From: Bacillota bacterium
Lineage (GTDB): Bacteria > Bacillota > Clostridia > Peptostreptococcales > Anaerovoracaceae
DNA: 64,000 nt
Reading direction: 5' to 3'
Assembly (NCBI GenBank): GCA_017459895.1
Contig: JAFUCA010000007.1
Coordinates: 62,001-126,000, forward strand
Made by a program: the position numbers and the translations under genes. This document shows, piece after piece, positions 9,001-17,032 of the stretch (position 1 is its first letter; each line of letters starts with the position of its first letter). The notes below the pieces were generated by a model that made no database searches, was not told where the DNA came from, and worked only from the letters and a program-made list of their open reading frames with translations.

Positions 9001-10050
9001 CGAGCCCCAACGGTTGCTGATAACATACGCGGTTTCGTCCGCGCAGCGCAGGCGGATATAGCCGCTCAGGTTGCCGCTGCTGTCGATGGGATACACCTCG
9101 ATCAGACCGGGCGTATCGCTCACCGTCAGAGAGCCGGTCGTCAGGTTCATATATTGGCCGTCATCGCTTCGGATATAATACAGGTTGTCCCGCACGTGTT
9201 CGAAGGTCCAGACCGTAATGGGAATGTCGGACTCCACCTTGCCGTTGGCCTCGGTCACGGCGGTCAGAAGGCCCTCCTCCAGCACATTGACATAGGTCCC
9301 CTTCAACATATTTGCGTTTATGGATTCGGACAATAACGCGACCTTGTTGCTCCCGTTATCCCTGACGATCGCGAAGGACTGGCCGTTTAAGGAGCCAATG
9401 TAGTTTGCCTGGCCGAAGGCAAAGGTGGAGAAGCTGTCCGTTTCAAAGGAGAAGGTGTCGCTTTCCATTTTCTCTATCGGCAGCACCTCCGCGTCTCCTT
9501 CCGGGAGATGGACGATCTCGAACACAGCATCATCCTCCAACGACACCAGGTCCGCATATCGCACCGTCACCAGAACCGGATCGTCGGGTTCGATGCGCTC
9601 GCCCTCATAGAGGATGTCGATATTGAACAGCCGCGCGCCGGAAATGAATGCCAGGTTGTTTTCGTCAGACAATGCCCGCATCATGCGGTCGATGCCTTCC
9701 GCATATTCTTCTCCTTCCTCTGACACCTCGGAGACGGAAAGCTGAGCGCCGTCCGGAATCTCTGCACGATCATCATATGTCACAGTGATTTCCCAGGTAT
9801 CACCCCTGGTATCGATCACAGTCTTTTTGATCTGAGCATAAACCATGGCATAGACGGAGAAATGCTCCGCGTTAAAAACGGTTTCTGCTGTTCCGGTCTC
9901 CAAAGTGACAGCAGGAAATATAAGGCTGTAAGCAGTCACAAAAACAACAACACAAGCCATAATCGCTGCAAGTCTGCGAAACGCACAACTATGTCTTTGG
10001 GCACTTATCAATGCATTGGCTTTCTCATTCAATCTCTCCCGTTGCTTCAT
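6028..10050 (-). CDS. Large sortase-anchored adhesin with fibro-slime/PA14-like and Cna-B-like domains
   Basis: 1340 residues. A signal/membrane segment at ~25-48 (LAAIMACVVVFVTAYSLIFP) is followed by beta-rich domains with trefoil-like repeats (~215-560). Around residue 748 lies GDDDLWVYIDG...DIGGIHS, the core of fibro-slime/PA14-like modules, closely matching the adhesin at 45198-51245. Cna-B/SpaA-type beta domains follow (VEKQLSG ~857, ITKRVEN ~1008, VNKVWES ~1163). The C-terminus has LPSAGG, a hydrophobic helix and QRKRK, a sortase sorting signal. It should be displayed on the cell wall as a single large stalk. No sortase gene is adjacent. Its promoter and an upstream LytTR-type repeat point to control by the divergent two-component system. 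Confidence 0.85.
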   Translation of the reverse strand: MKQRERLNEKANALISAQRHSCAFRRLAAIMACVVVFVTAYSLIFPAVTLETGTAETVFNAEHFSVYAMVYAQIKKTVIDTRGDTWEITVTYDDRAEIPDGAQLSVSEVSEEGEEYAEGIDRMMRALSDENNLAFISGARLFNIDILYEGERIEPDDPVLVTVRYADLVSLEDDAVFEIVHLPEGDAEVLPIEKMESDTFSFETDSFSTFAFGQANYIGSLNGQSFAIVRDNGSNKVALLSESINANMLKGTYVNVLEEGLLTAVTEANGKVESDIPITVWTFEHVRDNLYYIRSDDGQYMNLTTGSLTVSDTPGLIEVYPIDSSGNLSGYIRLRCADETAYVISNRWGSVEGGFQAAKSTDSNTRFALYASEDSVVYPEFTAQKRNASELEGGKSYVIYQRAYNEEIGAYEDYVVAGDGSLVYAFDDGDYVGYRTDKSTTWYLYEYKDDDGNPTGYYDFYNPATGNYLAPQVGGILSKSPQGLLVDVSGANTIIEAWDDEAKKYVGLSPDIIDRVLAPCDGSDSALFSFAEAVEFETGVLHPVDTVNSAAAGIKISMYDFSSRASMNLFNDDTWYKDGTFKQGLLAPVLDSDGWPVSRTGKHFSTIYNSANYRGDANHLFLQSVYDATGYYEYNALNNFAHYDAASGDFTVYQETGIPQNGAGGAVSSYYRGNFLPYNNLDVSKPGTNTHLYDTLFGWVSLENPMLRDTMYLMKEKTIDYQFGTVIEANFLQARDGLDTNGSPVVYEFMGDDDLWVYIDGVLVLDIGGIHSSVSGYIDFSTGVVDAGGVKTTLRQAFKDAGIFPDGTAWNDSLADEYFQGDTFRDYSGHTMKIFYQERGSGASTLKVRFNLPVVENGTFAVEKQLSGTDQADYANVQFAYQAFAVIDGQNVPLYPGVQISSSPVTVNYEGGGAMDFHDGVSISDKEYDHVFYLKPGEACVFSGIPDDVPYFVQEIDVSGAYYDTVMINEADMGGEGGIPEDEAITAVSSAKTIMQRQRVQFVNRCSPANLKDLRITKRVENPVDEQATFEFRVMLEGADGALTNYSRGKYYVVKEIEGQEHYFAYVDGALTDQGTEPVVCSESGQYGTIAGIPDGYTVVIKGLLAGTDFLVEEIRNPTGYVFVSKELDNGSCDPADVPGADGRIKLREDAKMTITNHCYSSITVNKVWESGEYVAVHGPVTVALYRREGDTETLATRGEVLKSDPVQTIEAPSVSAVWLLELPANDSLENYVVREVVVEGDLVTPVFDGETMVIPGETPANTYVVSYAQGDVQTLSGDDLYIQRRTDTVTNTNNAGYELPSAGGPGTQLFTILGSILILGSGLILQRKRKIPLDNTVSS

Positions 10051-10128
10051 CTATATCTTATATCTTTCTCTCCGCAAAATCTCATTCAGTCAAACAGCCC
10101 GCCGCAAGCAGCGGGGCATAGTAGATGT

Positions 10129-10157
10129 ATTTTACTCTTGAGGTTTTTTTGAAACAA
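10129..10157 (-). promoter_or_regulatory. Promoter of the LPxTG-type adhesin gene
   Basis: TTGTTT (10157-10152), 17-bp spacer, TAAAAT (10134-10129). The predicted start near 10122 gives a ~70-nt leader whose 5' end can fold (10111-10115 with 10098-10102). Confidence 0.65.
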
Positions 10158-10166
10158 CGAAGCTGG

Positions 10167-10196
10167 GATAATTGTCATCTGTAAGGTGATAATTGT
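10167..10196 (-). promoter_or_regulatory. LytTR-type binding site: perfect 9-12-9 direct repeat
   Basis: On the minus strand ACAATTATC occurs at 10196-10188 and 10175-10167, identical, with a 12-bp spacer, the spacing known for AgrA and ComE. ACAATTA resembles the AgrA half-site ACAGTTAAG. The proximal repeat ends 9 bp upstream of the adhesin -35. It also lies about 25 bp upstream of the regulator gene's likely -10 on the other strand, so it may serve both genes. Confidence 0.7.
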
Positions 10197-10217
10197 TCCA
10201 TTATTCTTGACGTGACA

Positions 10218-10226
10218 TGGTATACT
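10218..10226 (+). promoter_or_regulatory. Extended -10 element before the second LytTR operon
   Basis: TGGTATACT, an extended -10, with no good -35. The predicted start near 10233 leaves almost no leader ahead of the ribosome site at 10233-10240, so this assignment is weak. Confidence 0.3.
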
Positions 10227-10245
10227 TTTCCTGGAGGTGATCGTC

Positions 10246-10986
10246 TTGAATATCGCTTTGGTAGATGACTCTGAATCGGATCGTATGCAGCTGGAAAGCA
10301 TCCTGAAGGAATATAACTCGATCCACCAGCTTGACATGGTCTTTCACCATTTTTGCAGTGGAGAGGACCTGCTGGCGCACTACCAGCCTTTCAGGTTTGC
10401 TGTCATTTTCCTGGATATTTATATGGAGAATATGAGCGGGATCGAAACGGCGAAGAGAATCCGTAAGGTGGATGATGATGCCGTGCTGGTTTTTCTGACG
10501 TCAAGCGAGGCACACCGTTCAGACGCTTTTTCGGTTTTCGCATCAGCCTATCTCGAAAAACCGTGCTCGAATGAGGAGGTATTCCGAACGGCGGATCACC
10601 TTCTTCGTCTTTATACCAAAAATGATCGGCGTTTCTCCTTCTCCTTCGATCGGAAGGATTACAGTCTCTTCTTTTCTGACATCATTTCACTGGAGACGGA
10701 CAGGAATTATCTTTTGATTGAAGATTGCGACGGCAATAAGTTCCGCACACGCATGACCTTTTCCGCTGCGGAGAGCCAACTGGACAGCCGTTTTCTGACG
10801 CTGATGAAGGGGATCGCTGTCAATATGGATCACATTCAGCAATTTACAGAGAATCAGTGCATCATGCAGAGGGGGCGCTGTTTCCCCCTTCCCGTCAGGC
10901 AACAGCGGGAGCTGAAGCAAAAGTGGCTGAATTATAAATTCAGCCAGATCCGCGAGAACGCAGCGATGCAGGGGGGCTGTTTATGA
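10246..10986 (+). CDS. LytTR-family response regulator (TTG start)
   Basis: 246 residues from TTG 10246, chosen because GGAGGTGA (10233-10240) is 5 nt upstream; the longer reading from GTG 10237 would put the start inside the ribosome site. Receiver domain: LVDDSESD, phospho-acceptor Asp57 in VIFLDIYM, and LTSSEAH. The C-terminal part has LytTR features (FSDIISLETDRNYLLI, LDSRFLTLMKGIAVNMDHIQQF). It is translationally coupled to the kinase gene by a 4-bp ATGA overlap and transcribed away from the adhesin at 6028-10050, whose promoter carries a LytTR-type repeat. Confidence 0.88.
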   Translation: MNIALVDDSESDRMQLESILKEYNSIHQLDMVFHHFCSGEDLLAHYQPFRFAVIFLDIYMENMSGIETAKRIRKVDDDAVLVFLTSSEAHRSDAFSVFASAYLEKPCSNEEVFRTADHLLRLYTKNDRRFSFSFDRKDYSLFFSDIISLETDRNYLLIEDCDGNKFRTRMTFSAAESQLDSRFLTLMKGIAVNMDHIQQFTENQCIMQRGRCFPLPVRQQRELKQKWLNYKFSQIRENAAMQGGCL

Positions 10987-12281
10987 TCCTTGATATTTTG
11001 CTTTCCTACCTGGTTATTATCCCGGCGGGGATCCTCTGCATTCTTCCCATGATGGAACATATTAAGCGCGGACACAGGAGATTTTTTGTTCGTACAGGCT
11101 TTGTATTGATTGTCTCCGTCCTCTTCCTGTCCTTCATGGATTATGCCTTCCACGCAGAGGCCAACAGCTATCTGCTGCTGATCCTTTTCCTGCTGTTCAT
11201 GGTCTATCACCTCAGTCTGAACGTCCATATCAGTCAGTCCCTCGCCATTTTTTGCAGCGCGGTCGCCCTGCTGTCCATCCTTTCCAATCTTGCGGAATGC
11301 CTTTCTGTGCTCTGTGAGCCGGTTTGGGCATTGGCGGGCCAGAATCGGGGGCATAGTCTGATCCAGATTGCCCTCAGCATCCTGGCTGTAGCTCTGCTGG
11401 CCCGTCCTTATGCCAGAAGAGGGTGTATGCTGATCAACAACATGACCACGCCCAGAGTCTGGTATACGACAATCTTTGTCTCCGGGGCGTTTTTCGCCAT
11501 CAACATGCTGCTCCTGCAGCTGGAACCTGACACCGTCGGCCAGCGAAGCAAAGTCCTTTTCACGCTTCTTCTGCTTGCGCTTCTAATACTCTGGCTTCTG
11601 TTACAGGCTTTGTTTATTTTTATCGTGCTGGGAATCATCGATCAGCAAAGCGCAAGGGAGCGCCTTCAAATCCTTGAGATGCAGGAGAGCCAGTTTGCAG
11701 CGCAACAGCGGTACATCAAGGCCACCGAGCGGGTCCGGCATGACTTTCGACAAAGTGTTATGACGCTGTCTGAACTCTATGAAGCCGGAAACTATGAGGC
11801 GCTGGGCAGTTATTTAAAGCAGTACGTCAAGTCGATTCCCCCAAGCGAAGTGACCATGTTCTGTGAAAACACCGCGCTGAATGCTCTTTTGAACTTTTAC
11901 GTTCACATTGCGGAGCAGAATCAGATCCGCTTTACGATCCAGGTAAATCTTGACAACCGACAGCCGGTCACCGATGTTGACCTGTGCAATATGGTCGGAA
12001 ACATATTGGTAAACGCGGTCATTGCCTGCCAGCGGACGGAACATCGCTTCATTCAACTCAGCATTTTGACAGAAGAAAACGTCAACCTATACATCGTCGC
12101 GGTCAACAGCTTTGACGGGAAGGTACGGAAAAAAGGCGAAAAATATCTTCCCGTCAACCGTGAGGGTTCCGGTCTCGGCCTGGCCTCCATTTCTTCCACG
12201 GCAGAAAAGTACGGCGGAACGGCGCAGTTTTCTCACGACAATAATCGTTTTTACAGCAACATCGCCATTCCGCTCACATAA
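10983..12281 (+). CDS. GHKL sensor histidine kinase (AgrC-like)
   Basis: 432 residues. About six to seven membrane segments fill residues 1-215. After a short coil comes the kinase core: H-box VRHDFRQSVM, N-box NILVNAVIA, and G-box GSGLGLASI. This is the complete arrangement of AgrC/ComD-type kinases, which often sense peptides. No precursor peptide or AgrB-type processing protease is visible beside it. Partner of the overlapping LytTR regulator. Confidence 0.88.
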   Translation: MILDILLSYLVIIPAGILCILPMMEHIKRGHRRFFVRTGFVLIVSVLFLSFMDYAFHAEANSYLLLILFLLFMVYHLSLNVHISQSLAIFCSAVALLSILSNLAECLSVLCEPVWALAGQNRGHSLIQIALSILAVALLARPYARRGCMLINNMTTPRVWYTTIFVSGAFFAINMLLLQLEPDTVGQRSKVLFTLLLLALLILWLLLQALFIFIVLGIIDQQSARERLQILEMQESQFAAQQRYIKATERVRHDFRQSVMTLSELYEAGNYEALGSYLKQYVKSIPPSEVTMFCENTALNALLNFYVHIAEQNQIRFTIQVNLDNRQPVTDVDLCNMVGNILVNAVIACQRTEHRFIQLSILTEENVNLYIVAVNSFDGKVRKKGEKYLPVNREGSGLGLASISSTAEKYGGTAQFSHDNNRFYSNIAIPLT

Positions 12282-12414
12282 TGATCGAATGGCCAATTGG
12301 GAGGAGCCTTCGGGTTCCTTCTGGCAGCGGTTCTTGGAGGAGAGGGTAGGTAAATGACCATAGAAGGACAATTTTAGGACAATAGGCTTAGCGGTATTCC
12401 CGTATCAGGGCATA

Positions 12415-12445
12415 CAAAAGACCGCTGCAGATTATGCAACGGTCT
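12415..12445 (-). terminator. Terminator of the rubrerythrin gene
   Basis: Arms 12435-12445 and 12419-12429 pair over 11 bp (one G-U), then TTTTG on the minus strand, about 30 bp after the stop codon. Confidence 0.75.
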
Positions 12446-12476
12446 CTCAAAATCCTTTGATATAAGGCTTTCGAGC

Positions 12477-13019
12477 TTAGCCGAAGTATCTCTTCAGCAG
12501 ACCTTCGAATGCCTTGCCGTGTCTTGCCTCGTCGCGCGCCATCTCGTGAACGGTGTCGTGAATTGCGTCCAGACCCAGCGCCTTCGCCTTCTTCGCCAGA
12601 TCGGTCTTGCCTGCGGTAGCGCCCCACTCAGCGTCGACTCTCATTTCCAGATTCTTCTTGGTGCTGTCAGTGACGACCTCGCCCAGCAGCTCCGCGAACT
12701 TGGCTGCGTGCTCTGCTTCTTCCAGAGCTGCTCTTCTCCAGTACTCGCCGATCTCAGGATAGCCTTCTCTGTACGCGACTCTCGCCATCGCCAGATACAT
12801 ACCGACCTCGGAGCACTCGCCATTGAAGTTGTCTCTGAGACCCTGAATGATCTCCTCATCCACGCCCTGGGCAACGCCGACCACGTGCTCTGCAGCCCAT
12901 TCTCTCTCGCCTTCTTCTACCTTGTTGAATTTCTCAGCAGGTACGCCGCACTGAGGGCACTTCTCCGGGGGAGTATCGCCTTCATGGGTATAACCGCATA
13001 CGGAACATGTCCATTTCAT
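12477..13019 (-). CDS. Reverse rubrerythrin (N-terminal rubredoxin, C-terminal diiron domain)
   Basis: 180 residues from ATG 13019 after AAAGGAGGAAACGATT. The rubredoxin iron site is at the N-terminus ([10 protein letters not shown] and CPQCGVP), followed by a four-helix diiron domain with the Glu/His ligands in [26 protein letters not shown] and [14 protein letters not shown]. This domain order is the reverse of classical rubrerythrin and is typical of clostridial NADH-linked H2O2/O2 reductases. It detoxifies oxygen and peroxide in the cytoplasm using electrons from NADH through a rubredoxin reductase, which is not encoded in this window. It is monocistronic with its own promoter and terminator. 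Confidence 0.93.
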   Translation of the reverse strand: MKWTCSVCGYTHEGDTPPEKCPQCGVPAEKFNKVEEGEREWAAEHVVGVAQGVDEEIIQGLRDNFNGECSEVGMYLAMARVAYREGYPEIGEYWRRAALEEAEHAAKFAELLGEVVTDSTKKNLEMRVDAEWGATAGKTDLAKKAKALGLDAIHDTVHEMARDEARHGKAFEGLLKRYFG

Positions 13020-13054
13020 AATCGTTTCCTCCTTTTGCAATTGTCATTGATGAT

Positions 13055-13083
13055 AGTGTACTATTTGAGTCCAAGTTAGTCAA
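13055..13083 (-). promoter_or_regulatory. Promoter of the rubrerythrin gene
   Basis: TTGACT (13083-13078), 17-bp spacer, TACACT (13060-13055). No PerR-type box is evident. Confidence 0.7.
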
Positions 13084-13140
13084 CGCTTACAGCAGTGTCT
13101 GATATTGACGTTTTGCCCGCTGTCTTCACAGGACTTTCAC

Positions 13141-13169
13141 TTGTCCCCTCGCAATGAAAATTGTATAAT
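13141..13169 (+). promoter_or_regulatory. Promoter placing transcription start at the ATG
   Basis: TTGTCC (13141-13146), exactly 17 bp, TATAAT (13164-13169). The expected start, 7-8 nt after the -10, is 13176-13177, and the ATG is at 13177, so the message would be leaderless. Confidence 0.75.
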
Positions 13170-13176
13170 ATAGTCT

Positions 13177-14433
13177 ATGAACAGAGCACGAATGATCATC
13201 GTCCTCTGCATCCTCGCCCTTACAGCCTTTGCGCTCAGCGGATGCACGACGTTTAACAACTTCAAGGAAGCATTCATCGACGATACGGCGGATCAGTCGC
13301 AGGTCATCAGCATCGGCGTCTTCGAGCCGACCTCGGGCTCCGATAAAGATGGTGCAAAGGCTGAGCTGGCCGGGATCGAACTGGCTCACGAGATGATGCC
13401 GGAGGCGGACGGCCACGAGATCAAACTGATCTATGCCGACAACAGCTCCGATATCGACGCGGCAGAGACAGCCATCAACACGCTGCTGGCCAAGAATCCG
13501 AACGTGGTCCTGGGAAGTTACGGCGCGATCTACTCTCTGGTTGCAGCGGAATACATCGAGGAAGCGAAGGTTCCGGCGATTGCGATCACCAATACGAACC
13601 CGCTGATCACCAGGAACAACAGCTACTACTTCCGTGTCTGCTACATTGAGGCGACCCAGGGCCGGCTGCTGGCTCAGTATCTGGACTCCACCGGCGAGAA
13701 GAAGGCAGGCATCCTGCTTCCGGAGAAGGACGATGCCGCCACCGCCATGGCAACGGCGTTCTCGAATGAATTCAAGGATCTGACCGGAGGCGACGACGCG
13801 ATCGCTTACTATGAGAAGTACACAACCGGGGACACCGACTTCTCGAAGCCCCTGGCGGCCCTCAAGAAATCAAAGGTCAAGAGCGTCCTCCTGCCGGGAG
13901 AAATGGTCGATGCAGCCAACATCATCAAGGAGGCCAGTGCGATGGGCCTGGATGTGACCTTCCTGGGGACCACGAACTGGGGCAGCAGCGACTTTCTCGA
14001 CGCGATCACTACCGATGAGAACGGCGAACCGCTGAACACGGTCGATCCTCAGAAACTGGCTTTCGTCCAGTTCTTCGCCGTGGACAGCGACAGCGAGAAG
14101 GAACCCGCCAGGATCAGCAAGGCCCGGGAGGCTTTTCTGGACGCCTACCATCAGAAGTACGGCGAATCCGAGGAGCCGGATGAGGCCGTCGCCCTGGGAT
14201 ACGATGCCTACGGCATTGCGATCGACGCGATCCTCCGTACGTCGAACGGAAGTCAGCTGCCCGACGGACAGGCCATCCGGGATAAACTGCTGTCTAAGAA
14301 ATACGAATTTGACGGCGCTTCCGGCGTCATCCGCTTTAACAAGAAGGGCGACCCCAAGAAAACAGCCTATATCAGCACGTGGGAGAACGGCGCCATCAAG
14401 GCGATCTACACCATCGAGGCTGATGAGCAATAA
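13177..14433 (+). CDS. Amino-acid-type ABC substrate-binding lipoprotein (LivJ-like)
   Basis: 418 residues. The signal peptide ends in a lipobox (FALSGC, Cys23). The mature part has the two-lobed fold of branched-chain amino acid and amide binding proteins: IGVFEPTSGSDKDGAKAELAGIELA, NVVLGSYGAIYSLVAAEYIEEAKVPAIAITN and VALGYDAYGIAIDAI. Probably anchored outside the membrane, delivering a ligand to an ABC importer; no permease or ATPase genes follow. No ribosome site precedes the ATG, in keeping with the promoter position. The internal ATG at 13192 also lacks one and would shorten the signal peptide. Followed at 18 bp by nfu. Confidence 0.85.
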   Translation: MNRARMIIVLCILALTAFALSGCTTFNNFKEAFIDDTADQSQVISIGVFEPTSGSDKDGAKAELAGIELAHEMMPEADGHEIKLIYADNSSDIDAAETAINTLLAKNPNVVLGSYGAIYSLVAAEYIEEAKVPAIAITNTNPLITRNNSYYFRVCYIEATQGRLLAQYLDSTGEKKAGILLPEKDDAATAMATAFSNEFKDLTGGDDAIAYYEKYTTGDTDFSKPLAALKKSKVKSVLLPGEMVDAANIIKEASAMGLDVTFLGTTNWGSSDFLDAITTDENGEPLNTVDPQKLAFVQFFAVDSDSEKEPARISKAREAFLDAYHQKYGESEEPDEAVALGYDAYGIAIDAILRTSNGSQLPDGQAIRDKLLSKKYEFDGASGVIRFNKKGDPKKTAYISTWENGAIKAIYTIEADEQ

Positions 14434-14450
14434 ATGAAAGGAGAATTCCC

Positions 14451-14675
14451 ATGGAGAAAAAAATCAACGAAGCATTGGATCAGATCAGACCTTTTCTGCA
14501 GAGAGACGGCGGAGATATTGAGTTTGTAGAATATACAGATGACAATATCGTGAAAGTCCGTCTGCAGGGCCACTGTGCCGGATGCCCCGGCGCGCAGATG
14601 ACCATCAAGGGCGTTGTTGAGAGGATCCTTCAGGAGAGCTACCCTGAGGTCAAAGGCGTAGAGGCTGTTCAGTAG
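14451..14675 (+). CDS. nfu: NifU C-terminal-domain Fe-S scaffold protein
   Basis: 74 residues after AAAGGAG. It consists only of the NifU-C domain: IRPFLQRDGGDIEFVEY and the cluster-binding CAGCPGAQMTIKGVVE. By family it carries or delivers [4Fe-4S] clusters. The genome needs such a supply: the window alone encodes several ferredoxin-like proteins. It sits between a lipoprotein gene and a dipeptidase gene, with the next ATG 1 bp after its stop, so it is probably cotranscribed with the dipeptidase. Confidence 0.92.
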   Translation: MEKKINEALDQIRPFLQRDGGDIEFVEYTDDNIVKVRLQGHCAGCPGAQMTIKGVVERILQESYPEVKGVEAVQ

Positions 14676-14676
14676 T

Positions 14677-16188
14677 ATGAGCCATACGGACCTGGAACAG
14701 ATCAGAAGCAGGATCGAAGAATATCGGACAGAGATGGTTTCCTCTCTGTCCGCTCTCATATCTATCCCCAGTATCGCCGTCCGGACGAAGGGACCCGACC
14801 CTTTCGGAGCCCCTGTCCAGCAGGCCTATGAGGCCATGCTCCGGATGGGTGCCGATGCCGGTTTTCGTACCTTTGATGCGGATCATTTCGGCGGGCACAT
14901 CGATTTCGAAGGCGCCGGCGAAGGCATTTTCGGCATCGTCGGCCACCTGGATGTCGTTCCCGAGGGGGATGGCTGGGATTTCGATCCCTACGGAGGCGAA
15001 GTCATTGACGGCTTTGTCTGCGGCCGGGGGACCATGGACGATAAGGGACCGGTGATTGCTGCGTTTTATGCGATGAAGGCGCTGCGCGACTGCGGCTTTA
15101 TCCCGAAAAAAACCGTACGCATGATCCTCGGCCTCGATGAAGAGACCGAATGGGAAGGAATGCGCCACTATCTCGCCTTCGCAGAGGATACACCGGACAG
15201 CGGTTTCACACCGGATGCCGACTTTCCCGTCATTCACGGGGAGATGGGCATACTGGTATTTGATATTGCCCGTAAATTCGGCCGCACGCAGAACAAAGGC
15301 CTGCAGCTGCGCTCGGTGCGGGGCGGAACGGCAGCCAATTCCGTGGCCGACAGCGCCCGGGCGGTCGTCTATCGGGACGACGGCGGCGGCTACGAGGATA
15401 TCCGAAATATCATCTCCGCGCTGCGGGAATCCACCGGCTGGAAGATCCACACCAAGGGAATCGGCAAGAGTCTCGAAATCCGTACGGCCGGACAGGCTGC
15501 GCACGGTGCGAAGCCCGGGCAGGGGCTGAATGCGATCTCCATTTTAATGAACGTGTTCAGCTATCTGAACTTCGCCAGCGACGATGTGACGGAGTTTATC
15601 CGTTTCTATAATGATCACATCGGCTTTGATCTCCACGGCGAGCGGATCGGCTGCGCCATGGAGGACGAGCTCTCCGGTCCGCTGGTCTGGAACGTTGGCA
15701 TGATCGATCTGGATCCCGGATCGGTGCGCCTGACCATCAATGTCCGATATCCGGTCACTGCGGAGGATGTGCAGGTTTACGAGGGCATCACGCGCATTAT
15801 CGCTCCCTTCGACCTGGGCATCATCAAGGGGAAGCATCAGCCTCCGATCTACATCCCAGCCGATGATCCGATGATCGTCACCCTGATGGATATTTACCGC
15901 CGGGCGACCGGGGACGAGCAGAGCCAGCCTTTGGTTATCGGGGGCGGAACGTATGCCCGGGCCATGGATGGGATCGTTGCGTTCGGCGCGCGGTTTCCCG
16001 GAGGGCCCGAGCTTGGCCACCAGAAAAACGAGAAGATCTCGGTAGACGATCTGGTTCTTCTGGCGAAGATCTACGCAGAGGCGATCGCAGCTCTGGCGGG
16101 GGAAGCGTCCGGCGATGAAGCGTCCGGAGGCGAAGCTCCCGGAAACGAAGCTTCCGGAGACGAAGCCGGGGCAGCGAAGGAGGACTGA
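14677..16188 (+). CDS. M20-family dipeptidase (PepV/Sapep-like)
   Basis: 503 residues. Metal-ligand and catalytic motifs of the M20 family are present: GHLDVVPEGDGWDFDPY, GRGTMDDKGP, LDEETEWEGM, and the late GGTYARAMDG...AFGARFPG. The fold matches the PepV/Sapep group of dimetal dipeptidases that split dipeptides in the cytoplasm. The last ~30 residues are an acidic tail made of near-repeats of GEASGDEAS, not part of the enzyme fold and encoded by a degenerate tandem repeat (about 16096-16170). Start directly follows the nfu stop. Confidence 0.9.
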   Translation: MSHTDLEQIRSRIEEYRTEMVSSLSALISIPSIAVRTKGPDPFGAPVQQAYEAMLRMGADAGFRTFDADHFGGHIDFEGAGEGIFGIVGHLDVVPEGDGWDFDPYGGEVIDGFVCGRGTMDDKGPVIAAFYAMKALRDCGFIPKKTVRMILGLDEETEWEGMRHYLAFAEDTPDSGFTPDADFPVIHGEMGILVFDIARKFGRTQNKGLQLRSVRGGTAANSVADSARAVVYRDDGGGYEDIRNIISALRESTGWKIHTKGIGKSLEIRTAGQAAHGAKPGQGLNAISILMNVFSYLNFASDDVTEFIRFYNDHIGFDLHGERIGCAMEDELSGPLVWNVGMIDLDPGSVRLTINVRYPVTAEDVQVYEGITRIIAPFDLGIIKGKHQPPIYIPADDPMIVTLMDIYRRATGDEQSQPLVIGGGTYARAMDGIVAFGARFPGGPELGHQKNEKISVDDLVLLAKIYAEAIAALAGEASGDEASGGEAPGNEASGDEAGAAKED

Positions 16189-16190
16189 GG

Positions 16191-17003
16191 ATGAAATCCG
16201 GCGGCGGATCCTTCATAGCGAAAGTGAAAGCAGGCAGAACGTTCCTGACGATTCTGTCCTGTTCGATTGCCCTGTCCCTGGTGCTGGCCGGTGTCTACCT
16301 CTATGTTTCCGACATCACTTCCGATGTCACGATCCAGATCGACAACAAGATCGCGCCCTGTCAGAGCCGTCAGGAGACCGTGGGAGAGGTGCTTTCCGAC
16401 ATTGGCTTTGAGGTGGGCGAATACGATATTGTGGAGCCCTCTCTGGACACTCCGGTAAACGATGACACCGACATTCGCGTGCAGCGCGTCGTCAAGGAAG
16501 AGGAGCAGGTCGAGGAGGCCACCGATTACAAGACGGTCAAAGAAGATGACGCGTCTCTGAACAAAGGAACGACGGAAGTCGCCCGGAACGGTAAGAAAGG
16601 CCGGGATCTGGTCACCTATCTGGTAACCTATACCTCCGGAGAAGAAACCGCCCGGGAAGAGATCGGCCGAAAGACCATCAAAAAACCCGTCGATAAGATC
16701 GTTCACGTGGGAATCCGTGAGACCATCGACGGGTTTGCCTATACCCGCAAAGAAGTATTTCAGGCGACTGCCTACACCGGCGGCGGCAGAACCGCTACCG
16801 GCACCCGCGCCCGCGTCGGCGAGATCGCCGTTGACCCAAGGGTCATCCCCCTCGGCACCTCCGTCTATGTAGAAGGCTTCGGGGTGCTCCGCGCGGAGGA
16901 TACCGGCGGCGCCATCAAAGGACATATCATTGATATTTACATGAGTTCCAATTCCGCCTGCCGCCGCTTCGGCCGGCGCAGCGTCACGGTTTACCTGCCG
17001 TAG
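16191..17003 (+). CDS. 3D-domain wall hydrolase with ubiquitin-like and G5 domains (YabE-like)
   Basis: 270 residues. A membrane or signal helix (~20-40) is followed by a DUF348-type beta domain (VTIQIDNKIAPCQSRQETVGEVLSDIG), a G5 domain (VVKEEEQVEEATDYKTV...GRDLVTYLVTY) and a C-terminal 3D double-psi barrel with the catalytic Asp residues (VDPRVIPLGTSVYV, AEDTGGAIKGHIIDIYM). By family it is a lytic transglycosylase-like enzyme acting on peptidoglycan, as in YabE/Rpf-type proteins. It begins 3 bp after the dipeptidase stop, which suggests an operon. Confidence 0.92.
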   Translation: MKSGGGSFIAKVKAGRTFLTILSCSIALSLVLAGVYLYVSDITSDVTIQIDNKIAPCQSRQETVGEVLSDIGFEVGEYDIVEPSLDTPVNDDTDIRVQRVVKEEEQVEEATDYKTVKEDDASLNKGTTEVARNGKKGRDLVTYLVTYTSGEETAREEIGRKTIKKPVDKIVHVGIRETIDGFAYTRKEVFQATAYTGGGRTATGTRARVGEIAVDPRVIPLGTSVYVEGFGVLRAEDTGGAIKGHIIDIYMSSNSACRRFGRRSVTVYLP

Positions 17004-17032
17004 ATTTTCTTTCGTCTTCAGGCAGGTTTTTT
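16993..17032 (+). terminator. Terminator of the 3D-protein operon
   Basis: ACCTGCC (16993-16999) pairs with GGCAGGT (17021-17027), followed by TTTTTT. The stop codon lies inside the hairpin. The opposite-strand gene ends at 17031. Confidence 0.65.

Noticed and set aside
7297..9336. Long open frame (679 codons) opposite the first adhesin
   Set aside because: Antisense shadow of a GC-rich gene; no ribosome site, no recognisable domain, and the minus-strand protein has clear adhesin motifs. The same reasoning removes other long antisense frames, for example 35490-38561, 46728-49442, 28308-30146, 30038-31849, 24025-25326 and 42519-43706.
10207..10226. TTGACG/TATACT as a promoter for the second LytTR operon
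   Set aside because: The two hexamers are only 8 bp apart; at most the extended -10 is usable.
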